Below, piece after piece: positions 45,571 to 56,865 of a stretch of DNA of 64,000 bases. The position numbers were made by a program, and so were the translations under genes. Source of the stretch: Paraescarpia echinospica. Lineage: Eukaryota; Annelida; Polychaeta; Sabellida; Siboglinidae. Positions within the stretch are counted from its first letter, which is position 1; every line of letters begins with the position of its first letter. The stretch lies in NCBI GenBank assembly GCA_020002185.1, contig CM034539.1, forward strand, positions 1,939,999 through 2,003,998, in the 5' to 3' direction. The notes under the pieces were generated by a model. The model ran no database searches. It was not told the origin of the DNA and saw only the letters and a list, made by a program, of their open reading frames with translations.

Positions 45571-47726
45571 TGGAACCTGGAAATGGTTGGTAGTGTAAGG
45601 TTTTCTTGCTGGATCATGTAGGTTATGGGTCCCTCAACTCAAATCAGCGGGATGGTAACGCGCCATCCTTGGCACTGGAGCCTGCTAGGAACATGATTTT
45701 TGTGTCTATACACATGTTTTGGCATATGAGGAATGCAATGTAACTATTTCCAATGATGTCCGACTATGTTCACATAAAAAAAATTCAAAATGACCGCCAT
45801 TTTAAGCATAACTTTTGATTGGTTTATGCTAGATACATGATTTTGGTGTCCATCCCGATGTTTTGCCTGATCAGGAATTCAATGGAACCATTTCCAATGA
45901 TGCCCAACTATGAACACCTGACCAACATTCAAAATGATCGTAATTTTTACAAAAAATAGCTAAAATCGGCCATGCCTTGATTGGATGATGCTAGAAACAT
46001 GATTTTGTGATACACAAGAAACATACAAAAGCGATATAAAATGGCATGCAGTAGTCACTAATGAACCTGTATCACATGCACAACATCTAAAAGTACAACA
46101 TTCAAAGTTCAAAGTAAGAAGTACTCAATTATAAATTTGCTGAAACACAATGAAACACAATTTGAAAGCATTTTTTGTAATGACAGGTTTCATTAACAAT
46201 GTGTATATCATTAATCAATTCAAAACCAACAGTAAATGAAGGGGACGCTATTTACATTACATGCTCATAGAAAAGTTTAGTCCCGCCATTCTCTCTCATC
46301 CTCCCCTTCTATTTCCTCTGTACAGTCACTTTCTTCCTCATTATCATATCTAGCGTCATTCTCACGCTCATCATGTTTGGTGAACGGGTTGAGGCACATG
46401 GCTTCACCAACACAGAAGCAGTATGGTGTGCAAAACAATCTTGTAGAATGACAGCTGCAAGTTTTCCCTACAGCTTTACACTGACAGTTGATGAATTCCA
46501 TAAGGGTGGGGGGATGCTGGTCCTCTTGCGATGCATGGAGTTGGCACACCCCCTGCACCAGTGACAAACAGTGCACTCTGAAGGAAGTATGTGCCTTCAA
46601 CAACACCATAGAGCGAGCAGATGTATTTCCGTCCAGTCTCCATCAACTGTTCGAGAGTAGCACCCTATTCACCGAAGACAGTGTAGAGGCTAGAATGGTC
46701 AGCAGACTTCGATACCTTTAGTGCCATTGCTTTGCCATGAGCAAATGGATAGGACACAGTATCGCAGCCTGACAGCGCATGCATACCAAGCAGTTGGAGG
46801 GATTTCGGACGAAGGAGTACAGAACTTTAATTGATGTTGAGGGTAGCCCCATTCCGTTGATCTAGCTGCACACGGGCTGTCAGCTGCGTCCTCCACACCC
46901 AGGAGACAAGCAGAACAAAGACGTCGGTGTCATCGCTGATCACTCGCGCAGTTTTCTTACCATCCTTTATAGCCGCTAGAGGATAACTATTGATAATCGT
47001 AATATCTGCTTCATCATGGCTCCTCTCTTCCAACCATCGTCACATTATTGCCCAAATTGAATGTAGAGAACCCTGATGAGAGCCTTCTTTTTTGCCTTGC
47101 TCTTCGTGATGGCATCGCGGCATGGGAGCTTGCTGGATATTGTGATGTTGTAGTCAACAGCACCTTCACCTGCACGCCGAATTCGTTCATGGTCCTTTGC
47201 TGACGGGTCATCATAGCCCATTTGCCCATATGCCCATATGCTAAACATGGTATAGACGCCAAAATCGTGAATCTGACAAATTTTCGGTAACAATGGCGAC
47301 CATTTTGAATTTTAGTCAGGTGTTCATAGTCGAGCATCATTGGGATTGGCTACATTGAATTTCTGATATGACAAAACATAGGGATGAACACCAAAATCAT
47401 GTCTCTAGCATAAACAAATCAAAAGTTATGCTCGATTTTGGCTATTTTCGGTGAAAATGGCGGCCGTTTTGAATTGTTGTCATTGAATTAATCTTATACC
47501 AAAACATGTGTACATACACCGAAATCGTGTTCCTAGCATGCTCCAGTGAAGATGTAACACATTTTCTAATTTAAGCCAGGTTCACTGCAGCCATCTTGGA
47601 TTTGCCATGCTCCCACAAGTTGCCCAAGCATGGCGCGTTGCCGTCCCGCTGATTTGAGTTGAGGGACCCATAACTTAAATGATTCAGCAAAAAAAACCTT
47701 ATACTACCAATCAATTCCGGGTTCCA
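45571..47726. mobile_element. DNA transposon with ~400-bp inverted repeats and broken nuclease-like gene
   Basis: Ends TGGAACCTGGAAATGGTTGG (left) and, reverse-complemented, TGGAACCCGGAATTGATTGG (right). Inward matches: GGTAGTRTAAGGTTTT, GGGTCCCTCAACTCAAATCA, GCTAGGAACA, ACACATGTTTTGG, AAGCATAACTTTTGAT/ GAGCATAACTTTTGAT. The arms contain a ~145-bp sub-repeat beginning TGCTAGANACATGATTTT. No convincing target duplication was seen, so the superfamily is not assigned. It is in channel intron 9, after the Polinton-like element. Confidence 0.75.
46277..47340 (-). pseudogene. Transposon protein: FEN1/PIN-like acidic motifs plus CXC cysteine domain, frameshifted
   Basis: Minus-strand gene remnant inside the TIR element. 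In order: HDEADITIINSYPLAAIKDG, ARVISDDTDVFVLLVSW, then in another frame LQLLGMHALSGCDTVSYPFA, HGKAMALKVSKS, and LYTVFGE followed by a stop; then VVEGTYFLQSALFVTG in a third frame, and finally FINCQCKAVGKTCSC and LFCTPYCFCVGEAMCLNPF, a tesmin/TSO1-like CXC cysteine pattern, and an acidic tail. The EADxxI, SDDTDVFVLL and LSGCDT-GK series resembles the metal-binding acidic motifs of FEN1/PIN-type nucleases; that is my inference. At least three frameshifts or stops. Confidence 0.7.
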
Positions 47727-47937
47727 TACTGAACATAGTAGAGCGGCATCTCGACTATATGGCGTATTGAGACAAAGTAATCTCGATCGAGCAAGCGCCG
47801 AAGTTGGAACGCAATGTGTGCAATAGCACGCAAAGCAAAGAATAAGTGGCGCCACCAATCGGAGTTGCGAAAACATGTGGTTAATCTACTGCGATATCAT
47901 ATAATGTATCAGATCAGCTCGGCCCGTGAAATAAAGA

Positions 47938-47987
47938 TATGTGTGTGTGTGCGTGCGTGTGTGTGTGTGTGTGTGTCTGTGTGTGTG

Positions 47988-48035
<48 letters not shown>

Positions 48036-48060
48036 TGTGTGTGTGTGTGTGTTTGTTTGT
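47938..48060. repeat. (GT)n/(GTGC)n compound microsatellite
   Basis: GT repeats with an internal block of about 12 GTGC/GCGT tetranucleotides at 47985-48035, ending 150 bases before channel exon 10. Confidence 0.97.
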
Positions 48061-48209
48061 TATTGTATATGCAAATGCTTAGTTTTTTAGGGTTAGCCCC
48101 AAAACATGACTTTCATTTCCAAATATCATAGAATATTTTGGTATTTTATAGAGAGGCAAATTTGGTAGTACACGAAGCATACTATAATTGTTGCTCGTGC
48201 AATTTACAG

Positions 48210-48367
48210 GTGACATCGGGGGTTCGATGGGGTTGCTCATTGGCGCGAGCGTCATAACCCTCTTCGAAGCAGTAGATGCCTTTGCGATCGCACTGGCCAG
48301 TCGGCGGCGTAAGAAGAAAAGACGACCTCAGCGGTCAACAAAACAGGAGACGGAGACTGAAATCTGA
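48210..48367 (+). CDS. Channel exon 10: TM2, GAS selectivity filter, basic tail, stop
   Basis: Acceptor CAATTTACAG ends at 48209. Using the carried A, the frame reads SDIGGSMGLLIGASVITLFE, AVDAFAIALASRRRKKKRR, then PQRSTKQETETEI and TGA at 48365-48367. DIGG and G.S in TM2 (here GAS) are the pore signature of DEG/ENaC channels. The cytoplasmic tail is short (about 25 residues) and strongly basic next to the membrane. No AATAAA is obvious within the next 300 bases. Confidence 0.97.
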
Positions 48368-48619
48368 ACTATTTCTCAATGGACCGTTGCAAAGAACGTG
48401 TAAAATAACGGTTCATGTAGTTGGACGGGCGCATGAGTGGGTGGTGGATGCCATCTAGCTTGTTTCCATATACACTTTGCCTATTTGTATATAGAATGTG
48501 TTCACGCGTGTGCCACTGGTCACGGAACATTACAACACACGAGGTCTGTAAGCTCTATGCAGCCCGGAGTAATACTTTTCTGCAAACATTGTGTTCATAC
48601 ATCGTTGACTGTTTAGATG

Positions 48620-48623
48620 TCGC

Positions 48624-48660
<37 letters not shown>

Positions 48661-48700
48661 GTATATGTATATGTGTACCTGTATGTGTATATGAATCCTA
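48620..48700. repeat. (TGTATG)n/(TATGTG)n microsatellite
   Basis: About 12 hexanucleotide units, slightly degenerate to the right, in the downstream flank of the channel gene. Confidence 0.95.
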
Positions 48701-48789
48701 ACTATGAATATGTTTCAGACATGTTTTCTTGCAGTAGTGTATATGTTGTCCGTGGTGGTGTATATAATTCTAGATATTAAGGCTATACG

Positions 48790-49750
48790 AATTCCTGTAA
48801 TATCCTAGACGCGTGTCAATATGGGTTTAGACATTCCGTGCCAACTAGCAGCGCTCAGTTTGATTTACTTGATGACATCACTAATGCGCTAGAACATAAA
48901 AACTGTGCAATTGTATTTATTTATGCATATCACGGCAGCATGTTATACTGTTGATCATCTACTCCTCTGTAAAACGTGAGCTTTATGGCATTAGTGGAAA
49001 TATGTATAGTTGGATCAGTAGTTACTTGTATAATCGTAACCAATTTGAAATAATTTACGGTTACAGTTCAAACACTCAGAACTACAAGTGGAGTTCCTCA
49101 GGGTTCTTTACTTGAACCGAAACTGTTTTTCAGTATATCATTGATATATCAAATGTTCCTAAACTAGTCAAATGTGACTTAATTGCTAAATAAACACGAA
49201 CATCGTCTGTTCAGCCAATGGTATAAAACACTTTGACAATACAGTATTCAACGATATGTATATATTGCAGTTGTAATTCCAAATCAACACATTGTGTTTG
49301 AACTTAATATAAACCCAATTATATGTTCTGGTCGAAAATGTCAAATATATAACAAATATGAAATATATGAAAATGAAAATAGATTTACAGTCAAGTAAAG
49401 TCTACACTCTCAACAAGTTTAATATCGTGAACAGATGAAGTTAAGTATTTGACCGCCATAATATGTACATGTTATATTTAATTCTGCTTTGCCACATTTA
49501 TTCTATGGTGTGGAAGTATGGTGAAATACGTATTGTACAATTTGTTTTTAAATTTGCAACAATAGCAACGTGTGTATCGTTTACGAACTCGACATGATAT
49601 AAACAGATCCTAGAAATTGTCGACATAAGAGTAGCATGACGTTGTATTTTTACTTCAATGTTTCTCTTCTCATACTGTTTACTGATATGCTTTGTATATT
49701 TTATGTAAACACTTGATTTGTTTGAATAAACGCTTTTGACTTTGTCTTTT
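48790..49750 (+). mobile_element. LINE reverse-transcriptase fragment, highly degenerate
   Basis: Frames fitted by eye give YGFRHSVPTSSAQFDLLDD, ITNALEHKNCAIVFIYAY, LYGISGNMYSWISSYLYNRN, then a damaged VPQGS-like segment (GGAGTTCCTCAGGGTTCTTT) near 49090, the RT fingers-palm order. The rest is AT-rich with a terminal TTGAATAAACG near 49722 that may be its polyadenylation region. Jockey/CR1 superfamily most likely. Confidence 0.65.
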
Positions 49751-49994
49751 GACGATGTTGGAAGCTACGCACGAGAGAGCGAGTGGAAGAACTGTGATGG
49801 AAACGAGGTATCGGACGAGTTTCAGCTGTGATAAGGAAGTGCACTTATTCTGTAGTAGTTTATTCCATACTACAGCCGAGATAGTTTCTCATATGTATAA
49901 CTACAATGTCATCTACATATCAATGCGTACAAATTAATCGCTGACGGTCGCTAAATGCATACGCAAACCTAAACGTCACAAATTACAGCGCACT

Positions 49995-50405
49995 GCCATA
50001 CGTTATAACGTAGGCATTACTTACTTAGACTTAGTTCCTCCTGTTCCTGTTGGGACATCGAGCGACGAGGTTTCGATATTCCTCTGGTATGGTTATTTGC
50101 GACTTCGTTGGCCACATTCCAGGTGATTCCCATTTCTGCCAAAGTCGTCTATAAATGTCTTGCCGTAGGTCTTAGTAGGCCTTCCTCTTTTCCTCTTACC
50201 ACCGTCCGGTACCCACCCCATCGCTAAATGCGGATATCTCCCCCTCGGTAGACGTAGTACATGCCCAGCTACTCTCGTTGTCTACACTTGACAATGTGAT
50301 ACAGTCTCTCCAGACCTGCCCTCCTCCTCGCTGTTCCGTTGGTGATATGTTCTCTCCATGAAATGTACAATATGAACCGAAGGTATTCTTCAACGTCACG
50401 TAAAC
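49995..50405 (-). mobile_element. RTE-like LINE 3' end fragment
   Basis: The minus strand reads FMERTYHQRNSEEEGRSG and then a GRAWACTTSTEGEISAFSDG segment, a pattern of exchanged frames over the familiar 'G.VPDGGKRKRGRPTKTYGKTF' end (the GKRKRGRP block is at about 50190). The 3' tail is a short (TAAGT)n stretch at 50005-50035. Truncated and frameshifted. Confidence 0.6.
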
Positions 50406-51196
<791 letters not shown>

Positions 51197-51619
51197 CATG
51201 GTTAATGTGTTGACACAATAGTATTGGTTATACACACATGTTCGCGTGCACACGCGCGCACACAAATACATGATCACTTCGTTTTCCCAATGCGGTTGAA
51301 CTAAACCGCTGATTGAACGTAGTTTCGCTCCCCGCCCCCTCGCTGTCGGCCAATGGTAATAGCGCATGGGCGTGGCCATAGCACTACCGAGTACGAAAAA
51401 GAAACTCGCCCGCTTAGCTGTCTATGTTAGACTGGTTGTAATAAGCGCAATATGAATTGCAATTAGGGATGTGTGTCTACTAGTAAACCGAGCGTATCAT
51501 TTAAATTAAAAACTGACGTTTATAATCTTGCGTATCCATTTAGCTCCCTGGCGTTTCGATCCGTCTGTTGACGATGTTGTTGGCTTATCGATTCTGAGAT
51601 TGACTACCCCTTTTGTATT

Positions 51620-52088
51620 CAGGCCCGTAGCCAGCTATACACAACGGGGGTTCACATTTTTCCAATACAGACTCCAGGGGGTGCCACGCGCTCGTGTGGG
51701 GTTATAGTTTTCACAATGCAAAGGGCGCCACATATTCACGTGGTAGTTCACCCCATAATGCAGATGGTCGGGTTACTAGCTGAAAGGACAATAAAGTGGA
51801 TTGTGAAGTTCGTGGACCGTGTGGTTTCAACTTATATTCAAATACCACATTAGCATCACCAGGAGGCCATTAGCGAGTATGTTTCGGGGGGTGGGGGAGT
51901 GGGATTCATATATATGGTCTGTGGAAATTTGTCCCATTTTGTTGCTGATTAAACATAATTTATACCCAATTTTATTCATAAAAGCCAACAGGAAATTATA
52001 TTACATTATTACACAACTGATTTATTTTATTAGAATCACTTCACCGTATGTGCGGTTTTGAATATATATATATATATTCAAAACCGCA

Positions 52089-52125
<37 letters not shown>

Positions 52126-53129
52126 ATATATATATATACACACACACACACATAATAATATCATAAACGAGGCACTGAGGAATGTGAGTGTGTCTAAGTT
52201 TTGTTAGAGTAAACACTTAGTGTTACAATTTGTTGATATTAACAATGTGGTTTTCAGTCAATTAATACATTATATATGTAACGATTATTTCACACTTTCT
52301 TGCCGATATTAGGCCCCCTTTCTGAGACCTATAACTAGGCAACCAGCGACAACAGGATTTCGGCAGCCACAACTAAGGCCACGAAATTCACGGTTTTTTC
52401 ACCAGCACGCGCATTTTAAAAAGGTGCCGTTAAACTTTATTTATTAATGTTCAAATAAAATTGATTTGTGTCAAGCTAGATGATTTTATCTAAAGGTTTG
52501 TCTTTTGTACGAAATACACTCGTTAGATAATTTAATTTGTTGATTGTTGAAAATAGCCCTTTGATACTCGGTAGATAGCTCAATCAGCATACTAAAACAG
52601 CACCAATCATTTACATTTTAAAAGAATTCTGAAGATAAGCCAATACTAATTTTATATGGCCCAATACACTGTATCTGTTCTCGTATTTGGTCTTTAATCA
52701 GTGTTATGTCATTGCCACCCCTTTCACCTACTAGCATTTAACATGATACTTATAAGAACCATTGTCACTATGTAGTGAAATGTCGATATCAAATTGAATC
52801 ACTCACATAAATCCTTTAGTATAACTGTGTTTGTTTTGTCTGCATCAGTCACCACAATATGGAGTCATGTTTTTTAGAGTAAAATTGGCTTCTTGTGTAT
52901 TTGTTATCCCTTTTAAACACCAGTATCAAGCAGGCTGCCCTGGCATGGTGGTTAATGTTTGAACAACACCCAGCAGGTTTTAGGAGAGGGTTCACGCTTT
53001 TGAGAAACGGGGAATAATCTTAACACAAACTGAGAGGTTCTTCTTAAAGATTAAATTTGAGGGGCTTTCATATTTTGGAGAAAGGGGGTTCACAAAAAAA
53101 GGGTTCACGGGGTTCTGGCTACGGGTCTG
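51620..53129. mobile_element. hAT-like non-autonomous DNA transposon, 1.5 kb
   Basis: Inverted ends CAGGCCCGTAGCCAG (left) and CAGACCCGTAGCCAG (right, reverse complement), followed by GGGGGTTCAC and GGGTTCACGG-like blocks. The CAG start and internal AT-rich, transposase-free content suit a hAT-type MITE. An 8-bp target duplication is not perfect (TTTGTATT versus TTATTTAT or TGTTATTT), so the superfamily is tentative. Contains a (TA)n hairpin at 52051-52140. Confidence 0.65.
52051..52088. repeat. Perfect 38-bp palindrome around (TA)n
   Basis: TGCGGTTTTGAATATATAT is followed immediately by its exact reverse complement. It leads into further (TA)n to 52140. Confidence 0.95.
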
Positions 53130-53198
53130 TTATTTATGCGCTTCTAAGCTTGGTTTCCGAGGATTGACGCGCAATAGAACATAACTTATTATTATTAC

Positions 53199-54360
53199 CA
53201 GTACAAAAAACAGCTATAGGTGGCTTGAAAATAGGCCTAGTAGGTATGATGTTGGTATCGCATCAACAAGGTTTTATTATACCTATGTGTTACGAAACAA
53301 TACATATATTCAACGAGCATACACTGGGTGTAGGCGTAATAGACAGATGGTTATATTTCACAAAACGAACGAACGTTTTAGAGGGAATGTCCAGGCCACC
53401 TCTACGAAGGGTTACAGGGGACGGGACGTTTCACAAAGGTTTAAATTTAGCGTGACATACTTCAAGGATGTTCCCTTACCCGGACCCTATTATCTACACT
53501 CGTGATTTTCATTTCACCAACGACAATAACTTCGTTATCAACGCCATCAATCCGAACACCGTAAATAGCACCTCACATTCCATATAAATTTGTATGCGAT
53601 ATTTTACTGAAAATTACGATTATTGCTGTCTCATTAGTGTTGCCTATTTCTTCACAAACGGTATGGATGGATATACCTACAAAGATTAAATACCAAATAT
53701 AATCTCTAAAAAGGATAACTTCTGACTCCTGCTTTAGAACGTTCACCCCCGCAGCAACTGTAATACACATTAGATGCATTAGTCGCTGGTTCGAACAGCG
53801 TTAACGTCATTTTATCACATACCGCTTGCGAGTGAGACGAACTTAATGCTGGAAAATGAGGGAATTATGCCCTTTTGCATAAAAGTAAGACACTTTGCTC
53901 ATATATCTATACATCAAGGGAACCAGTTTAAAGATTGGAGGCATTCCAGATTTTACTGCGTTCAGAAATGGCGGCCATTTTAAACAATGAAAGCCATATT
54001 CAATTTCCGCATATCTTATCAACGCCTTTACATAGAGCAATAATAGTTGTGTCTATATGTAGGTTTTAGGAGTCAACAATTTCAAATTTGTTACATTAGG
54101 ACTTTTCCTAAATTCGCATCCGCCATTTTAAAAGATGGTGGTCGACAATTCAAATGTAACAATGTCTTAATAAGTGCGAAACGTAGAACCATATAGTTTA
54201 CGTTTTTGAATAGTTTGGAGGATAGCGATTAAAAAAAATACACCTTTCCTTCGTATGCAGGCCTTTATCCGACATTCCCATATGTCAAGAAATACATAAC
54301 ACAGAGCCACAATGTTGATGTCAAAATGTATGTTTTTTACATGTGATGGTTTCAAATACA
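53199..54360. other. Nothing recognised
   Basis: Short ORFs at 53225-53505 have no family motif. Several AAATGGCGGCCATTTT-like palindromic words occur at about 53965 and 54120, without a clear element. Confidence 0.45.
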
Positions 54361-54362
54361 TT

Positions 54363-54451
<89 letters not shown>

Positions 54452-54480
54452 CTCTCTCTCTCTCTCTTTCTCTCTCTCTG
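54361..54480. repeat. (TC)n microsatellite
   Basis: About 59 TC units, slightly interrupted after 54449. It creates a run of Arg-Glu on the minus strand and Ser-Leu on the plus strand. Confidence 0.97.
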
Positions 54481-54870
54481 CACTTGATAGATCTAGTTCT
54501 CTCATTCCCTTTGGTTTAGCACCACTTTCCTGTCTGTAACTAGCTTTCCTTTCTTGTCTTTGATCACTGCCATCCTCATCCCTCTCACGGGCCATCTTAT
54601 AGATCATCTCCTTTCCGTTATCCTCTTCAACCTTTCTATACAACCCCTCTTCCATCTCTCTCTTTGCCAGTTGCTGTATTGCTATATCAGGTTGTCCACC
54701 ATTCCAATCTCTCCACATGTCCAGTCCACATGTCCAGTCCACTGTCATAACTAAAAATTGAAACTCACTTTCATTATTTCGGCCGCCGTCAGCAGTTTTG
54801 ATCAACAACTGGTTTTGTTCTTCCTCTGCTTGCCAGGTGGTGTGGCAAGCAGGCCATCCCATACTTGATG
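54481..54870 (-). mobile_element. LINE fragment, endonuclease-RT linker region
   Basis: The minus strand encodes VDWTCGLDMWRDWNGGQPDI, AIQQLAKREMEEGLYRKVEE and DNGKEMIYKMARERDEDGSD, a pattern I associate with the segment between endonuclease and RT of RTE-like LINEs (KREMEE..Y....EDGGKKMIYKMAR). The frame continues into the (TC)n run, so the 231-codon ORF is chimeric. Confidence 0.6.
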
Positions 54871-54995
54871 TACTCTGTATCCCCTCATCTCAGTTCATAT
54901 TTGGTCTTGTTTTGATCAAGAGCTTTGTTGTTCCTATGCTTGCCAGATGGTGTGGCAAACAGACCATCCCATACTCTTGTTTTGCTATTACACCG
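54825..54995. repeat. Diverged direct repeat, two ~115-bp copies
   Basis: CTTGCCAGGTGGTGTGGCAA at 54830 recurs as CTTGCCAGATGGTGTGGCAA at 54940, each followed by a CAGRCCATCCCATAC block. Confidence 0.8.
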
Positions 54996-55635
54996 TTGTT
55001 TCTATCGGCATGATCTGTTGTAGCCGATTGATGTTCAATGGTTGTTGACCCTTTTCTGTCGAGTGACTGAGTGGAGAGAGAGGAAACAATTTATTCAGAT
55101 CAAACATGAACATAATAATACATTTACGTTACCCTTCATTAACTAACACTGCTGTCATAAAAATAGTATATTCAAGATTAAGATAAAACTTAAGGTATGT
55201 ATTACACGGTAAAAAACAGTTAATTACGAATACTAAATAAGTAAACATACCGATAACAGCTAACTAACACTTGACAGATAACATCATTAGCTCTATCTCA
55301 CACTAACGTTATCACAACCAATTAATACTAACTGAGATTTGCACCGGCAAAACGTAATTTTTTTAGGAGAACGATAGTTCTCACTCGCACAAATCAATCA
55401 TTCACGGAGCGATTTATCGCTCGCTGAGCATCATGTGGCTCCCTCTAACGGCTAGGTTTGCATCATTTCTAACGACAGTCAGACTTCCAAGGATCGTAGA
55501 TTTTGATCCCAAAGTGTTAGACAGTCAGATTTGCATGATTAGGTGAATCAGTCAGAATGCACATTTCTCGGGAGCTCAGTGTGATATATTAGTTAAAACC
55601 CCATTACTATTGCCACATACACCGACCGGCCGATC
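54996..55635. other. Nothing recognised
   Basis: AT-rich with short repeated words (GACAGTCAGACTT, AGACAGTCAGATTTGCATGA) near 55470-55530. No element assigned. Confidence 0.45.
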
Positions 55636-55639
55636 GTTG

Positions 55640-55990
55640 CTTCGCTTCAAGGATATGTGTGGACGCGATGCAGCATCAACGCAACATCATGGGAGACAGC
55701 TACCATAGATCGTAGTACATGGCGCGCAACAATGCACGATGGGATGAAAACCAGCGAGGAAAAGCGGAACGCAACCTGGATGGAGAAGACACGACAACGA
55801 TCGTGAGAACGGCGCACCAGCTTTGTTACCGAACTACGTCTGCAGAGACTGTGCAAGGGACTGTCACTTAAGGATTGGCCTGCATAGTCACAGCAGACGC
55901 TGTCCCACCAGTCATTGACTCTTCAGGTGCAGAACCTATTGTCCTTCGGGACAGGGAGGCCTGCTACTACTACTCCTACGAGTAGTTGTA
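55640..55990 (+). mobile_element. LINE C-terminus with zinc-knuckle-like motif
   Basis: In one frame the sequence reads VCRDCARDCHLRIGLHSHSR, RCPTSH and a stop at about 55919-55921. The C..C...C..RIGL.SH...C pattern is the C-terminal CCHC/C2H2-like finger of some LINE ORF2 proteins. Upstream frames are interrupted. A (CTA)n-like tract at 55962-55985 may be its tail. Confidence 0.65.
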
Positions 55991-56865
55991 TTTAGCATGC
56001 ATTTCACCAAATATACAAATATTAAATACTACTAGAATAAAACCGGTCCATGGTTGACATCATTGGGACAGTGCAGTGTATGACCCGCGACAACAAACCA
56101 AGTGTTACGTCACACAGGCGTATTCTGCACACAGGCCAAAAATAGGTGTCTACGTCACGTCAAGTCACTTCTATGATTTTGTCAGATGCATACCTCATAA
56201 TCTCATCTTTCAATGTCGTTCATTTTCAGCTACAAATAAGCCAAAAGTGATACATTAAAGTGGCTTTCAGAAAAATACTAATACGCAATATCAGTATACA
56301 AGAGCAAACACTTGTGTGACCCTCCAACCCTGTGGCTATGTCTCAACCTGCCATGTCCCACCTGTTGTGGGGGGCATCTTTCCTGTGGGTCCCACTTCCA
56401 CAATTGTCCCCATTTCTGATTTGCGGTCCAAATGTACACTGTCTGTACTCGTGTCAGTTTTGTTTGTGCTATAAAAAGAAGTTAATATTTTATATAGCAA
56501 CAAACATTTTGTTTTATAATAGCTTCTTTGTTGCTGAAACAACATGATACAAATACGTTGACCCATTATAAAAAAAGTCTGCGAGCACGCAAAATTCCTA
56601 AATTCCCCCAGCCCCCCTCGATCCACCTATGACACTAACAGGTTGACCACAAGTATGCTAAGAAAGCGAACATAACATTATGTACAATATCTAACATAAG
56701 GGCAATGTAAGTAGAAGAACCTGAGACAGGTTGCGGTAACATCCGAGTTTGAAACGTACAAGGTCCCCCCACAATAAATGGGTGTAACAGTAGGGATACT
56801 GTCCATCCACCGGCAGGAGCGGATCTTGACTGTCGGCATGGAAGGCCTGAGCCAGACACAGGGTC
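55991..56865. other. Nothing recognised
   Basis: No convincing coding region; the ORFs at 56332-56547 and 56635-56872 lack family motifs. It borders the 3'-deleted CR1 copy. Confidence 0.45.

Larger units (their letters stand above)
51500..53198 (+). mobile_element. L2-like LINE 3' end, split by a hAT-like insertion
   Basis: The left piece (51500-51619) and right piece (53130-53198) together follow the 3' end of the L2 copy at 2160-2370: TATAATCTTGCGTATCCATT, AGCTCCCTGGCG, GATCCGTCTGTTGACGA, GAGATTGACYA, then TATGCGCTTCTAAGCTTGGT and GCGCAATAGAAC, with a TTATTATTATT tail. The interruption falls between CTTTTGTATT and TTATTTATGCGC. Confidence 0.85.

Noticed and set aside
54167..54862. A 231-codon minus-strand gene rich in Arg-Glu
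   Set aside because: A LINE linker fragment read through a (TC)n microsatellite; not a single protein.
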